DNA of 64,000 nt from Streptomyces capillispiralis (GCF_007829875.1 NZ_VIWV01000001.1:2450501-2514500), one strand, 5' to 3'; counted from the first letter of the stretch, positions 17,566 through 28,905 are shown. A program made the numbers and translations. Notes: a model not told the origin generated them from the sequence alone.

Positions 17566-17580
17566 GTGACACGCGCCGGC

Positions 17581-18147
17581 TCAGCCGGTGGCCGGCAGCC
17601 CGAGAAGAACGTCGGTGTACTTCAGGACGGCCAGCAGCAGTCCGATGACGCCGAGCGCGACACCCGCCCAGGCGACCGACTTGATCCACGGCGCCTGGGC
17701 CGTCCGGCCCGGCGTCCCGAACGCGGGCCGCGCCAGCACCACCACGCCCACGACGAGCGCGGTCAACGCGAACAGGCCGCCCCACAGCGCACTGGTCTGC
17801 CAGGCATCGCCGTACACCTCCTTGACCTGGGTGGCGACGCCGGCGTCCGCGGCGGTCTCCAGCTGGCCCACGAGGGTCTCGCGCGCGGCGGCCACCGTGC
17901 CCAGCCAGCTTCCGGTGAGCGAGACGAGGCCGAGCGCCGCGGAGACGACGGCGGCCGCGCCCTGTCCGACGCCGGAAGGGCCGTCCTCCCGCTCGGTCCC
18001 GGTCCCGTCCTGCGCTTCCGCTTCCGTTCCGGTCTCCTCCTCGGACGCCATGGTGTCCACGGCCGTCTCGTCGCGCTCGGTCTCCTTGGCGGTCTCGGCT
18101 CCTGTGCCGGTCTCGGTTCCGGTTTCGTCCACTGTCCTGGTTCCCAT
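17581..18147 (-). CDS. membrane protein with acidic Thr/Glu-rich N-terminus
   Basis: A 188-aa protein from the ATG at 18147 (another ATG lies three codons upstream). Residues 1 to about 60 are a disordered tract built of ETGTE, TKETER and EAQDGTGTE-like repeats. Three hydrophobic helices follow, at about 65-90, 120-140 and 155-180, with the conserved segment WIKSVAWAGVALGVIGLLL. No catalytic motif is seen. I know similar Streptomyces membrane proteins only as hypothetical. It ends just beyond the terminator shared with kdgD. Confidence 0.75.
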   Translation of the reverse strand: MGTRTVDETGTETGTGAETAKETERDETAVDTMASEEETGTEAEAQDGTGTEREDGPSGVGQGAAAVVSAALGLVSLTGSWLGTVAAARETLVGQLETAADAGVATQVKEVYGDAWQTSALWGGLFALTALVVGVVVLARPAFGTPGRTAQAPWIKSVAWAGVALGVIGLLLAVLKYTDVLLGLPATG

Positions 18148-18220
18148 GCACCGCACCGTACGGACGCTGTCTGAGAGTCCGCTTAATGATCCTTGTGGAC
18201 GCGGTGACCGCCCGGGCGCG

Positions 18221-18778
18221 TCAGTGACCGTCGCGTGCCCGCCACTCCGGGGCCAGGACCGACCACACCTCCAGGTCGTGCCGCACCCCGTGGTGGAGAT
18301 GGGCCCCGCGGCGCACCCCGTCCCGGGTCATGCCGAGCCGGCGGGCGACGTCGAGGCTCGGCACGTTGCCCGCCGCGGCGACCCATTCGACCCGGTGGAT
18401 GCCGCGCTGCCCGACGGCCCAGTCGATGAGCACCCGCATCGCGCGGGTGACGAGCCCCCGCCCCGTGGCGGCGGGCTCCAGCCAGCAGCCGACCTCGCAG
18501 GTACCGTTCGCGGCGTCGAAGTTCAGGGTGAGCACCCCGCCCACCAGCGTGCCGTCCAGCCACAGCCCGTGCAGCGAGGCCGTGTCCGCGGCACGCCGGT
18601 CGGCGTACCGCTGGAGCACCTCGCGGGCGCCGTCGACGTCCGTGGCCCGGGAGCCGAAGGGGACGTACTGGTTGATGAAGTCCCGCCCCCGGTCCAGGTG
18701 GGCCAGGAACTCCTCGGCGTGCCAGGGCTCCAGGGGGCGCAGTTCCGCTCCGTCGTCACCCAGCCGTATCGCGTACAT
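18221..18778 (-). CDS. GNAT-family N-acetyltransferase (RimJ/RimL type)
   Basis: A 185-aa acetyl-CoA-dependent acetyltransferase. It has LRPLEPWHAEEFLAHLDRGR at the start, WLDGTLVGGVLTL in the core, the acetyl-CoA loop WLEPAATGRGLVTRAM and the HRVEWVAAAGNVPSLDVARRLGM ending typical of RimJ/RimL proteins, which acetylate protein N-termini or small amines. The ATG at 18778 lies inside the last codons of the MMPL transporter gene (23-bp overlap), so the two are translationally coupled. The substrate is unknown. Confidence 0.88.
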   Translation of the reverse strand: MYAIRLGDDGAELRPLEPWHAEEFLAHLDRGRDFINQYVPFGSRATDVDGAREVLQRYADRRAADTASLHGLWLDGTLVGGVLTLNFDAANGTCEVGCWLEPAATGRGLVTRAMRVLIDWAVGQRGIHRVEWVAAAGNVPSLDVARRLGMTRDGVRRGAHLHHGVRHDLEVWSVLAPEWRARDGH

Positions 18779-21002
18779 CCCGCTGCCGCCCCTCGCTCGC
18801 CAGCACGTCCGCCACCTCGGCGTCCGTGGCAGCGGCCAGCCTCTCATGGGCGGCACGGCACTCCGGCGGTTCGATGCTGATCCGCGGCAGGATCCGGTCC
18901 AGCGACCGCGGCAGCCACCAGTTGGCGCCGCCGAGCAGGTGCATCAGCGCGGGGACGAGCAGGGTGCGCAGCACGAACGCGTCGAGGGCGACGGCCGCGG
19001 CGAGCGCGATGCCGAACATGGCGATCACGCGGTCGCCGCTGAGGACGAAGGCGAGGAACACCGAGATCATGATCACGGCCGCGGAGTTGATCACACGGCT
19101 GGTCTCGGCCAGGCCGACGCGGACGGCGCGCCGGTTGTCGCCGGTCTCCAGCCACTCCTCGTACATTCGGCTGACCAGGAAGACCTGGTAGTCCATGGAG
19201 AGGCCGAAGAGGACCGACACCATGATCACGGGCAGGAAGGGTTCGATGGGTCCCGCCCGGCCGAGGCCGAGCAGTTCGCTGCCCCAGCCCCACTGGAAGA
19301 TCGCCACGACGACGCCGAAGGCGGCGGCGACGGCGGCCACGTTCATCGCGGCGGCCTTCAGCGGGATGCCCACGGAGCGGAAGGCCAGCAGGAGCAGCAG
19401 ACAGCCCAGGCCGATCACCACGCCGACGAAGACCGGCAGCTTGTCCACGATGACGTCGGCGAAGTCGTCGTAGCCGGCCGTCACGCCGCCGACCTGCACG
19501 TCGAGGGAGGTGCCCGACTCCGCCCGGGGCAGCACGTCGGAGCGCAGCCGGTCGACCAGGTCGCTGGTCTCCCGGGACTGCGGGGAGGACTCCGGTACGA
19601 CGGTGAGGTACGCGGTGTCGCTGCCCGTGCCGTAGGTCACCGGCGACACCGACGCGACGCCCTCGGTCGCGCGCAGGGTGGCGTCGAGGTTGTCCAGGGC
19701 GAGCCGGTCCCCGGCGCCGTCGACCTCGGTGACGAGGGTGAGGGGGCCGTTCACCCCGGGGCCGAATCCGTCGGCGAGGAGGTCGTAGGCCTGGCGGGTG
19801 GTGGAGGTCTTCGGGTCGTTGCCCTGGTCGGAGGTGCCCAGGTGGAGGGAGAGGGTGGGCAGCGCGAGGACGGCCATGACGACGATCGCGACCGCGCCGA
19901 GCAGCTTGGGGTGGCGCTCGACGAACGCCGACCAGCGGGCGGCGAACCCGGTCGGCACCTCCGGCTCGGGCCCGTGCTCCACCAGCCGGCGCCGCTCCCG
20001 GCGGCTGAGCGCGCGCATGCCGATGAGGGACAGCAGGGCGGGCAGCAGGGTGACGGAGGCGGCGACGGTCAGGACGACGGTGAGCGAGGCCGCTATGGCG
20101 ACGCCGTTGAGGAAGTTCAGCCGGAGGATCAGCATGCCCAGCAGGGCGATGCACACGGTGGCCCCGGCGAAGACGACCGCGCGTCCGGTGGTGGCGACGG
20201 CGTTGACGGCGGCCTCGGTGACGCCGAAACCGCGTTTCAGCCCGCGCCGGTGCCGGGTGACGATGAACAGCGCGTAGTCGATGCCGACGCCGAGCCCGAT
20301 CAGCATGCCGAGCATGGGCGCGAAGTCGGCGACGGTCATGACGTGCCCGAGCAGCACGATCCCGGCGTAGGCCGTGCCGACGCCGACCAGGGCGGTGGCG
20401 ATGGGCAGCAGGGAGGCGGCGAGCGAGCCGAAGGCGAGGAAGAGGACGACGGCCGCGACGGCCACGCCGACGATCTCGGCCGTGTGCCCGCCGGAGGACT
20501 CGCTGAGCTCGACGGCGCTGCCGCCCAGCTCGACCTGGAGTCCGTCGGTCTCGGCGGCCTCGGCCGTCTCCACCACGGCGGCGGCCTCGCCGGCGTCGAT
20601 GTCCTTGGCCTGGTCGTCGAAGGTGACCGTGGCGTAGGCGATGCTGCCGTCCTGGCTGATCCGGCCGGCGCCCTGCTCGTCGTAGGGGCCGCTCACGGCG
20701 GCGACACCGGGGAGGTCCTCTATCCGGTCCAAGGTGTCGCTCATGGTCTGCTCGACGCCGGTGTCCCGGACACCGCCGGACGCCGTGTGCCAGACCACGG
20801 TGTCGCTGTCGCCGCCGAGGTCCGGGAAGCCCTCCCTCAGCAGCTGCGTGGCCCGCCCCGACTCGGTGCCGGGCACCTTGTAGTCGTTCGAGTAGGCGGT
20901 ACCGGCGGCGAAGGCGCCGGCGGCGACCCCGCCGAGGGCGAGGAGCCAGAGCAGAACGGCGATGAGACGGCGTTGGACACACCAGCGTGCGAGGGCTGCC
21001 AC
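18756..21002 (-). CDS. MMPL/RND-family transporter
   Basis: A 748-aa inner-membrane export protein with the duplicated RND plan: helix 1 near residues 15-35, an extracytoplasmic domain, a five-helix bundle, then the same again. The conserved transmembrane Asp/Tyr motif appears as GLGVGIDYALFIVTRHRRG in the first half and FGLSMDYQVFLVSRMYEEW in the second. Members export lipids, antibiotics or metabolites by proton antiport. The GTG at 21002 has GGGAG seven bases upstream. It is followed by an overlapping acetyltransferase gene. Confidence 0.9.
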   Translation of the reverse strand: MAALARWCVQRRLIAVLLWLLALGGVAAGAFAAGTAYSNDYKVPGTESGRATQLLREGFPDLGGDSDTVVWHTASGGVRDTGVEQTMSDTLDRIEDLPGVAAVSGPYDEQGAGRISQDGSIAYATVTFDDQAKDIDAGEAAAVVETAEAAETDGLQVELGGSAVELSESSGGHTAEIVGVAVAAVVLFLAFGSLAASLLPIATALVGVGTAYAGIVLLGHVMTVADFAPMLGMLIGLGVGIDYALFIVTRHRRGLKRGFGVTEAAVNAVATTGRAVVFAGATVCIALLGMLILRLNFLNGVAIAASLTVVLTVAASVTLLPALLSLIGMRALSRRERRRLVEHGPEPEVPTGFAARWSAFVERHPKLLGAVAIVVMAVLALPTLSLHLGTSDQGNDPKTSTTRQAYDLLADGFGPGVNGPLTLVTEVDGAGDRLALDNLDATLRATEGVASVSPVTYGTGSDTAYLTVVPESSPQSRETSDLVDRLRSDVLPRAESGTSLDVQVGGVTAGYDDFADVIVDKLPVFVGVVIGLGCLLLLLAFRSVGIPLKAAAMNVAAVAAAFGVVVAIFQWGWGSELLGLGRAGPIEPFLPVIMVSVLFGLSMDYQVFLVSRMYEEWLETGDNRRAVRVGLAETSRVINSAAVIMISVFLAFVLSGDRVIAMFGIALAAAVALDAFVLRTLLVPALMHLLGGANWWLPRSLDRILPRISIEPPECRAAHERLAAATDAEVADVLASEGRQRDVRDTAG

Positions 21003-21396
21003 GAATGTGCTCCCAGAGTGACTGAGTGTGGATCTTTGACCGGGAGCAGTCGCACATGAACCGAACAGCCCGCAAAGAACGCATGAGCAATGCACTGCCA
21101 CTGTTGCAGGCAAAAGTGATCGATTGTCGGTTTCGTGGACTTAGTCACACCCATGCGACGCAGCTCACAGCCGGGGCACACCGGATCCGCCACCCGGCGT
21201 GACCCCCCTCACACCCACCGGACTCCACGACGGCCGGAAAATCCGGGTGCGGACGGGAGCGGCCGCCTGCTAGCGTCCGCCGGTCCGATGTTCCGCGGCC
21301 GTGCGCCGCCGGCCGAAGCAGGTGCTTTGATGCTTGTCCGCCCGATCTCCGACGCGACCCCTTCCCCCTTCACGGCCCCAAGGAGCCCGTTCACCG
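21003..21396. other. 394-bp divergent intergenic region
   Basis: The gap between the MMPL transporter (leftward) and the methyltransferase (rightward). It should hold both promoters. The stretch 21060-21150 is AT-richer than its surroundings. I see no convincing coding frame, no RNA gene and no strong palindrome here. Confidence 0.5.
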
Positions 21397-22206
21397 ATGT
21401 CGGACATCACCTCGAACACCCCGCACGAGACCCTCGCTAGCCGCCTCACCCTGCCGCGGTACCCGCGCAGCAGCGCCTACGACGCCCGCTGGGCCGTCGA
21501 GAACGCGATGGGCCCGCACCCGCTGTGGCTGCTGGAGTGGCTCGCCCCGGCCCTCGGCCTCGACACCCTGCGCCCCGGCGCCCGCGTGCTCGACCTGGGC
21601 TGCGGACGCGCCATGACGTCCGTCTTCCTGGCCAGGGAGTACGACGTCCAGGTCGTCGCCCACGACCTGTGGATCACGCCGGACGAGAACGCGCGCCGCA
21701 TCGCCGCGGCGGGCGTCGCGGACCGGGTGCTGCCGGTCCGGGCCGAGGCGCACGACCTGCCCTTCGGGGAGGAGAGCTTCGACGCGATCGTCTCCGTCGA
21801 CGCGTACCAGTACTTCGGTACCGACGATCTCTACCTGCCCACGCTGGCACGGCTCCTCAGGCCGGGCGGGCGGATCGGCGTCGTCGTCCCCGCGCTGGCC
21901 GCGGAGATCGAGGGCAGCGAACCGCCGGAGCACCTGGAGCCCTTCTGGGACCCGGCGTTCTGGTGCTTCCACAGCCCCGCCTGGTGGCGCCGCCACTGGA
22001 CCCGCGGTGCGGCCGTGGAGGTCGAGACGGCCGACTGGCTGGCGGACGGCTGGCGGGAATGGCTGCTCTGGTGCGACGTCGTCGCCGAGGAGAGCACGGA
22101 GGAGTTCCCCGTGCGGGCGAGCCGGGAGAGCGCGGAGATGCTGCGCGTGGACCGGGGCCGCACCCTGGGCTTCGCACGCGTGGTGGGCCGCCGCCCCACC
22201 GCGTGA
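21397..22206 (+). CDS. class I SAM-dependent methyltransferase
   Basis: A 269-aa cytosolic methyltransferase. Motif I is VLDLGCGRAM (residues 64-73), followed by acidic motif II VVAHDLW and a FDAIVSVDAYQYF motif of the UbiE/SmtA type. The C-terminal half is rich in Trp (FWCFHSPAWWRRHW), suggesting an aromatic or hydrophobic acceptor site. The ATG at 21397 has AAGGAG 11 bases upstream. Its stop lies in a run of 8-bp repeats. The substrate is not recognisable, and it appears to be a single-gene unit. Confidence 0.85.
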   Translation: MSDITSNTPHETLASRLTLPRYPRSSAYDARWAVENAMGPHPLWLLEWLAPALGLDTLRPGARVLDLGCGRAMTSVFLAREYDVQVVAHDLWITPDENARRIAAAGVADRVLPVRAEAHDLPFGEESFDAIVSVDAYQYFGTDDLYLPTLARLLRPGGRIGVVVPALAAEIEGSEPPEHLEPFWDPAFWCFHSPAWWRRHWTRGAAVEVETADWLADGWREWLLWCDVVAEESTEEFPVRASRESAEMLRVDRGRTLGFARVVGRRPTA

Positions 22207-22226
22207 CCGCGTGACCGCGTGACCGC
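22199..22226. repeat. 8-bp tandem repeat at the methyltransferase stop
   Basis: GCGTGACC is repeated about three and a half times across 22199-22226. The first copy supplies the TGA stop of the methyltransferase gene. It is a slippage-prone microsatellite, but extra copies would not change the protein. Confidence 0.7.
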
Positions 22227-22231
22227 ATGGG

Positions 22232-22265
22232 AGAGGGGGCGCATCGAACCCGATGCGCCCCCTCT
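22232..22265. terminator. bidirectional hairpin terminator
   Basis: A perfect 15-bp stem, AGAGGGGGCGCATCG with CGATGCGCCCCCTCT, closes an AACC loop between the convergent methyltransferase and gatB genes. Confidence 0.85.
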
Positions 22266-22281
22266 TCGTGCTCTGCGCCGC

Positions 22282-23796
22282 TCAGCCCGCGGCGACGCCC
22301 AGCTTCTGGAGGATCAGCTCCTTCACGCGGGCCGCGTCCGCCTGCCCGCGCGTGGCCTTCATGACGGCGCCGACCAGGGCACCGGCCGCGGCCACCTTGC
22401 CGCCGCGGATCTTGTCGGCGACGCCCGGGTTGCCGGCGATGGCCTCGTCGACGGCGGTGCCGAGGGCACCCTCGTCGGAGACGACCTTCAGACCGCGCTG
22501 GTCAACGACCTCGTCGGGGCCGCCCTCACCCGCGAGGACGCCCTCGATGACCTGACGGGCCAGCTTGTCGTTCAGGTCGCCGGAGGCCACCAGCGCGGTC
22601 ACCCGCGCCACCTGCTCCGGGGTGATCGCCAGCTCGTCCAGGGCCTTGCCCGACTCGTTGGCGCTGCGCGCCAGCTCGCCCATCCACCACTTGCGGGCGG
22701 AGGCCGCGTCGGCACCGGCGTCGATCGTGGCGACGATCGGGTCCAGCGCACCGGCGTTGAGGATCGCCTGCATGTCGGTGCCGGAAATCCCCCACTCCTC
22801 GCGGAGCCGGTTGCGCCGCACCAGCGGCAGCTCGGGCAGCGAGGCGCGGATCTCCTCGACCCACTCGCGGGACGGGGCGACCGGCACCAGGTCGGGCTCG
22901 GGGAAGTACCGGTAGTCCTCGGCCTCCTCCTTCACCCGGCCCGAGGTCGTGGACCCGGTGTCCTCGTGGAAGTGCCGGGTCTCCTGCACGATCGTGCCGC
23001 CGGACGACAGCACGGCCGCGTGCCGCTGGATCTCGAAGCGCGCGGCGCGCTCGACGGACCGCAGCGAGTTCACGTTCTTCGTCTCGGAACGCGTACCGAA
23101 CTTTTCGGTGCCGTTGGGGCGCAGCGACAGGTTCACGTCGCAGCGCATCTGGCCCATCTCCATGCGGGCCTCGGAGACGCCGAGCGCGCGGATGACCTCG
23201 CGCAGCTCGCGCACGTACGCCCGCGCGACCTCGGGAGCGCGCTCACCGGCGCCCACGATGGGCTTGGTGACGATCTCGATGAGCGGGATGCCGGCGCGGT
23301 TGTAGTCCAGCAGCGAGTGGGACGCGCCGTGGATACGGCCGGTGGCGCCGCCCACGTGCGTGGACTTGCCGGTGTCCTCCTCCATGTGGGCGCGCTCGAT
23401 CTCCACGCGGAAGGTCTCGCCGTCCTCCAGCTGCACGTCGAGGTAGCCGTTGAAGGCGATCGGCTCGTCGTACTGGGAGGTCTGGAAGTTCTTCGGCATG
23501 TCCGGATAGAAGTAGTTCTTCCGGGCGAAGCGGCACCACTCGGCGATCTCGCAGTTCAGCGCGAGACCGATCCTGATCGCCGACTCGACGCCGGTCGCGT
23601 TGACGACCGGGAGCGCGCCGGGCAGGCCGAGGCAGACGGGGCAGGCCTGCGAGTTGGGCTCGGCGCCCAGCTCGGTGGAGCACCCGCAGAACATCTTGGT
23701 CTTGGTGCCGAGTTCCACATGGACTTCGAGGCCCATGACGGGGTCGTACGACGCGAGCGCGTCCTCGTACGACACCAGGTCGGTCGTGGTGGTCAC
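22282..23796 (-). CDS. gatB: aspartyl/glutamyl-tRNA amidotransferase subunit B
   Basis: A 504-aa subunit of the GatCAB complex, which transamidates misacylated Glu-tRNA(Gln) or Asp-tRNA(Asn). It has [17 protein letters not shown], the zinc-site cysteines (CGCS and CPVCLG), the cradle signature [19 protein letters not shown] and the C-terminal YqeY-like tail domain ending [11 protein letters not shown]. The GTG at 23796 has AGGGAA upstream. It is the last gene of gatC-gatA-small ORF-gatB, the usual Streptomyces order. Length is normal. Confidence 0.97.
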   Translation of the reverse strand: MTTTTDLVSYEDALASYDPVMGLEVHVELGTKTKMFCGCSTELGAEPNSQACPVCLGLPGALPVVNATGVESAIRIGLALNCEIAEWCRFARKNYFYPDMPKNFQTSQYDEPIAFNGYLDVQLEDGETFRVEIERAHMEEDTGKSTHVGGATGRIHGASHSLLDYNRAGIPLIEIVTKPIVGAGERAPEVARAYVRELREVIRALGVSEARMEMGQMRCDVNLSLRPNGTEKFGTRSETKNVNSLRSVERAARFEIQRHAAVLSSGGTIVQETRHFHEDTGSTTSGRVKEEAEDYRYFPEPDLVPVAPSREWVEEIRASLPELPLVRRNRLREEWGISGTDMQAILNAGALDPIVATIDAGADAASARKWWMGELARSANESGKALDELAITPEQVARVTALVASGDLNDKLARQVIEGVLAGEGGPDEVVDQRGLKVVSDEGALGTAVDEAIAGNPGVADKIRGGKVAAAGALVGAVMKATRGQADAARVKELILQKLGVAAG

Positions 23797-23811
23797 GGTG
23801 AAACTTCCCTC

Positions 23812-24047
23812 TCAGCCCAGCAGGACGTCGTCGTCGCCCAGCCGCTTCAGCTCGCGGTAGAGGATGGCGAGGCCGGTGACGATGGCGGCGGCGGACACGG
23901 TGGCGTCGATCAGGACCAGGGTGTCCTTCTCCAGCCGCGCCTTCTTGACACGCTTGGCGACACCGACCGCGCCGAAGGCGGTGGCGGCCATGGACAGGTA
24001 CGTACCGGACTTGGACTTCTTGAAGCCCTTGGCCTTGGTCAGTGCAC

Positions 24048-24051
<4 letters not shown>
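23812..24051 (-). CDS. small membrane protein between gatA and gatB
   Basis: A 79-aa protein whose GTG start overlaps the gatA stop as GTGA (24051-24048). It has a Lys-rich N-terminus ([11 protein letters not shown]), one hydrophobic segment (about 18-33), a basic [10 protein letters not shown] stretch and a second hydrophobic helix (about 45-68). A protein of this type is, from memory, a conserved passenger in Streptomyces gat operons. Function is unknown; coupling to gatA implies co-expression with the amidotransferase. Confidence 0.8.
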
Positions 24052-25541
<1,490 letters not shown>

Positions 25542-25547
25542 GGTTGC

Positions 25548-25844
25548 TTACTCCTCCCCCAGGATCTGCGGCACCTTGAAACGCTGCTGCTCCTGGGCCG
25601 GGGCGCCGGAGAGCGCCTGCTCGGGGGTGAGCGAGGGACGGACCTCGTCCGGCCGCATGACGTTCGTCAGCGGGAGCGGGTGCGAGGTCGGCGGTACGTC
25701 TTGGTCGGCGACCTCGCTGACGCGGGCGACCGCGCCGATGATGTCGTCGAGCTGGCCTGCGAAGTGGTCGAGCTCTTCGGGCTTCAGCTCCAGACGCGCC
25801 AGCCGGGCGAGGTGGGCGACCTCCTCGCGCGTGATGCCAGGCAT
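25548..25844 (-). CDS. gatC: aspartyl/glutamyl-tRNA amidotransferase subunit C
   Basis: A 98-aa subunit that wraps around the GatA-GatB interface and stabilises the complex. It starts [20 protein letters not shown] and ends with the Gln-rich [21 protein letters not shown] motif of actinobacterial GatC proteins. It is the first gene of the gat operon. Confidence 0.96.
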   Translation of the reverse strand: MPGITREEVAHLARLARLELKPEELDHFAGQLDDIIGAVARVSEVADQDVPPTSHPLPLTNVMRPDEVRPSLTPEQALSGAPAQEQQRFKVPQILGEE

Positions 25845-26207
25845 GCAGCGATCCTCTGGGGTGAGTGTGTGTGGTTTGGCCCAATCCTATGGGTCGGGAG
25901 GCCGTGCCCGTGAAACCCTTTGCCTCACCCGGCTTTCCGGGCACCTCCGGGCGGCGGTGCCCCGCGCGGCCCGGCACTCACGGAACGCCGCCGCCCCCAC
26001 CCTTGCCCACCGCCCCGCACGACTGCCCGCGGTGGCGCCGATGTGCCGCCCACGGCGAGGAGGGGACGGGGCGGGGGTGCCCGCCCGCAGCGGCCGGCGC
26101 GTCCGCGCCCTCACCTCACGGAGTCACCGATTCCGCGCCGGACCGACGACGGACACCCCCGCCCCGGCCCCGACCCACCCACCGGGCCGTGGGCGCGGCA
26201 GCACCAC
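25845..26207. promoter_or_regulatory. 363-bp gap with possible gatC promoter
   Basis: Both flanking genes run leftward. On the minus strand a TAGGAT hexamer at 25889-25884 matches the -10 of HrdB promoters and lies 40 bp upstream of the gatC start; no good -35 is seen. The rest (about 25930-26207) is very GC-rich with no supported gene. It may contain the end of the rmdB transcript, but no clean terminator stem was found. Confidence 0.35.
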
Positions 26208-28646
26208 CTAGTCGTCGGTCCCCGTCGTCGCCGCGGGCAGAGCCGCCGCCGGCCGCTGCCACCCCCGCGACCCCCGCGCCAGCAGCCACGCCGTCGTCTC
26301 GTCCGGCGGCATCGCCGCGGCGACCAGCCACCCCTGCACCGCGTCGCAGCCGAGATCGCGCAGCCGCTCCCAGGTCTCGTCGTCCTCCACGCCCTCGGCC
26401 ACGACGAGCAGCCCGAGCGAGTGGGCCAGATCGACCGTGCACCGCACGATCTCCGCGTCCTCGTTGTCGATCGCCAGCCTGGCCACGAACGACCGGTCGA
26501 TCTTCAGCTCGCTGACCGGCAGCCGCCGCAGGTGCACCAGCGACGAGTACCCGGTACCGAAGTCGTCCAGCGACATCTTCACGCCGTGCCCGGTCAACGC
26601 GTTCAACGTGTCGGCCGCCCGCTGCGGATCCTCCAGCAGCACGTGCTCGGTGATCTCCAGTTGCAGCGCGCCCGCCGGCACCCCGTGCCGCGCCAGCCGC
26701 GCCGCCACCGACCCGGCGAACCCCGGAATGTGAACGTCGCGCGGCGAGACGTTGACGGCGACCGGCACGAACAGCCCCTGCGCCCGCCACCGCGCGACCT
26801 GCCCGAGCGCGGTCTCCAGTACGTACTCGGTGAGGTGCGGCATCAGCCCGGACGACTCGGCGATGGCTATGAACTCGTCCGGCGGCACCTTCCCCCGCTC
26901 CGGGTGCACCCACCGGACCAGGGCCTCCAGCCCCGCCACCTGCCCGTCGAAGCGGACCTTCGGCTGGTAGTGCAGCTCGACCTCGTGGGCGTCCAGCGCC
27001 CGCCGCAGGTCCCCCAGCAGCCCCAGCCGGTCCGGCGTGTTGGAGTCCCGCTTGGACTCGTACGCCTCGACTCCCGTACGGTCCCGCTTCGCCTGGTACA
27101 TCGCCACGTCCGCCCGCCGCAGCAGCCCCTCCGCGTCGACCGCGTGGTCCGGGAAGACAGCGACTCCCGCACTCGCCTCCAGGACGAGGGTGAGCCCGTC
27201 GAGGTCGAGCGGGGAGCTGAGGGCGGAGACCAGGTTGCGGGCGACGCGGGTCGCGGAGGTCGTGGAGTCGGCGACGGGCAGTAAGACGGCGAACTCGTCA
27301 CCGCCGAGCCGCGCGGCCTCCGCCCCGCGCGGCAGCGCCAGTCTCAGCCGGTCGGCGATCTGCAGCAGCAGCCGGTCACCGGCGAGATGCCCGAGGGTGT
27401 CGTTGACCGACCGGAACCGGTCCAGGTCGATCAGCATCAGCGCGGCGCGGGCTCCGATCCGCTCCGCGTCGTCCAGCGCGGTCCAGATCCGCTCCAGCAG
27501 CCACTGCCGGTTGGGCAGTCCGGTGAGGGGATCGCGCAGCTGCTCCTCGGCCCGCGCGCGGGCTATCCACAGGGTGGAGTCGAGGGCGATCAGCGGAATG
27601 GAGAACAGCGGCAGCAGGACGGGCTTGGCGTCGGCGACCACACACACCAGGGGCGCTATGCCGAGCAGGGCGACCGCCACCAGTCCCTGCCGGACCAGCG
27701 CCGTGCGGGCCACGGTGGGCAGTCCGGCGCGCGGGGTGTGCAGGTACCAGAGCAGGGTGCGGGTGACCGCGAGGTAGACGGCGGCGACGAGCACCACCCC
27801 GGGTGCGGTGTACGGGGTCCAGCTGTCCGGCGTCGAGGGCGCCTCCACGGACGGTACGGAGCCGAAGGCGGCCAGCACCAGGGCGCCCGCGCCGATGCCG
27901 AGCAGGTCCACCGCGCCGTGCAGCACGCCCTGCCGCCAGCGGCCCCGCCGCGCCACGCCGACCAGCACGACGACGGTGAGGCTGACCATGCCGGCCGCGA
28001 TCCAGCCGTAGAGCAGCAGCACGGCGAGGGTGAGGGCGGCGCCCGAGCCGGTGCCGCCCCACCAGCGGGAGCGGCCCAGCATCACCAGATGGCCGACGAT
28101 GATCCCGGTCAGTACGGCGAGGGACCAGCCGACGGTGCCGGACGGGAAGAGCGCGTGCCCCCCGGTGAACGCCCGCAGGAAGCCGGCGCCCAGCACGAAC
28201 GCGGCCGCCGCGACGACCGCCGTGGGCAACGCGGGCCAGGCCGGGTGCCGTTCCGTCTCCGCGTCGGACAGCCCATGCCCATGCCCATGCCCCCGCCCGG
28301 CCCCCGACTGCCCGGCCCCGGACCGCCCGACGCCCGACCGCCCGATCCCCGACCGCCCCGAACCCGAGCCCCGCACACCCGCCGCACCACCCGCACGTCC
28401 CGCGCGCCCCCCAGGACCTGAAGCACCCCCGGACCCGAAGGAACCCGAAGCACCCGCCGCGTCCGCACTCGCCGAGGCCCCCGCGGTCCCCGCGTTCCCC
28501 CCGGCACCCACGACACCCGTCCCGGCGCGCCCCCGCGCACCCGGCTGTCCCACGGCCCGCCCGTCCACCCGGCCGCGCCGCCATGCGGCCGCCATCCGGC
28601 GCAGGCGCAGCCGGGAGCCCGGCGCGGCGCTCTCGGTCGGTTCCAT
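26208..28646 (-). CDS. rmdB: membrane GGDEF-EAL c-di-GMP enzyme, RmdB type
   Basis: An 812-aa membrane protein. The N-terminus (about 20-135) is low-complexity Gly/Ala/Ser/Arg with a GRSGxG-type repeat and a HGHGHG run. About eight transmembrane helices follow (about 140-340). The cyclase domain has an intact GGDEF (448-452). The phosphodiesterase domain has an intact EAL (574-576) with NVSPRDV, EITEHVLLED, LDDFGTGYSSL and AEGVED. No RxxD inhibitory site precedes GGDEF. In S. coelicolor the gene at this position next to ligA is, from memory, rmdB, a phosphodiesterase acting in development. The ATG at 28646 has AGAGG upstream. Confidence 0.9.
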   Translation of the reverse strand: MEPTESAAPGSRLRLRRMAAAWRRGRVDGRAVGQPGARGRAGTGVVGAGGNAGTAGASASADAAGASGSFGSGGASGPGGRAGRAGGAAGVRGSGSGRSGIGRSGVGRSGAGQSGAGRGHGHGHGLSDAETERHPAWPALPTAVVAAAAFVLGAGFLRAFTGGHALFPSGTVGWSLAVLTGIIVGHLVMLGRSRWWGGTGSGAALTLAVLLLYGWIAAGMVSLTVVVLVGVARRGRWRQGVLHGAVDLLGIGAGALVLAAFGSVPSVEAPSTPDSWTPYTAPGVVLVAAVYLAVTRTLLWYLHTPRAGLPTVARTALVRQGLVAVALLGIAPLVCVVADAKPVLLPLFSIPLIALDSTLWIARARAEEQLRDPLTGLPNRQWLLERIWTALDDAERIGARAALMLIDLDRFRSVNDTLGHLAGDRLLLQIADRLRLALPRGAEAARLGGDEFAVLLPVADSTTSATRVARNLVSALSSPLDLDGLTLVLEASAGVAVFPDHAVDAEGLLRRADVAMYQAKRDRTGVEAYESKRDSNTPDRLGLLGDLRRALDAHEVELHYQPKVRFDGQVAGLEALVRWVHPERGKVPPDEFIAIAESSGLMPHLTEYVLETALGQVARWRAQGLFVPVAVNVSPRDVHIPGFAGSVAARLARHGVPAGALQLEITEHVLLEDPQRAADTLNALTGHGVKMSLDDFGTGYSSLVHLRRLPVSELKIDRSFVARLAIDNEDAEIVRCTVDLAHSLGLLVVAEGVEDDETWERLRDLGCDAVQGWLVAAAMPPDETTAWLLARGSRGWQRPAAALPAATTGTDD

Positions 28647-28905
28647 TCCCGTCCCTCTCACAGCCGGCGGTGCCCACGCCACGCGGCCCGATGCCCGACA
28701 ACCCTCAGCGGCTCCGCGGTGGAAAGCCCTTCCCCGGCCCCTTCACGAGTACGGGGTTGCCCCGACCGCAACTGGGCACGGCAGGCGCACCTCTCAACAG
28801 TAGGCCGCGGAAGGCCCGTACGGGCACCGGTCGCCGACGGTTGCCCGAATGCGCCCCAGCCACCCGTATGCATCTGGTATGCGCCGATCGGGTGGCCTTC
28901 AACCG

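Noticed and set aside
18330..21059. 909-codon open frame on the plus strand
   Set aside because: It lies antisense to the MMPL transporter. Its Gly/Asp/Glu/His composition is the mirror of the real gene's codon pattern.
21003..21193. Short minus-strand coding frame upstream of the MMPL gene
   Set aside because: No ribosome site or family-like sequence, and the AT-richer composition suits a promoter region better.
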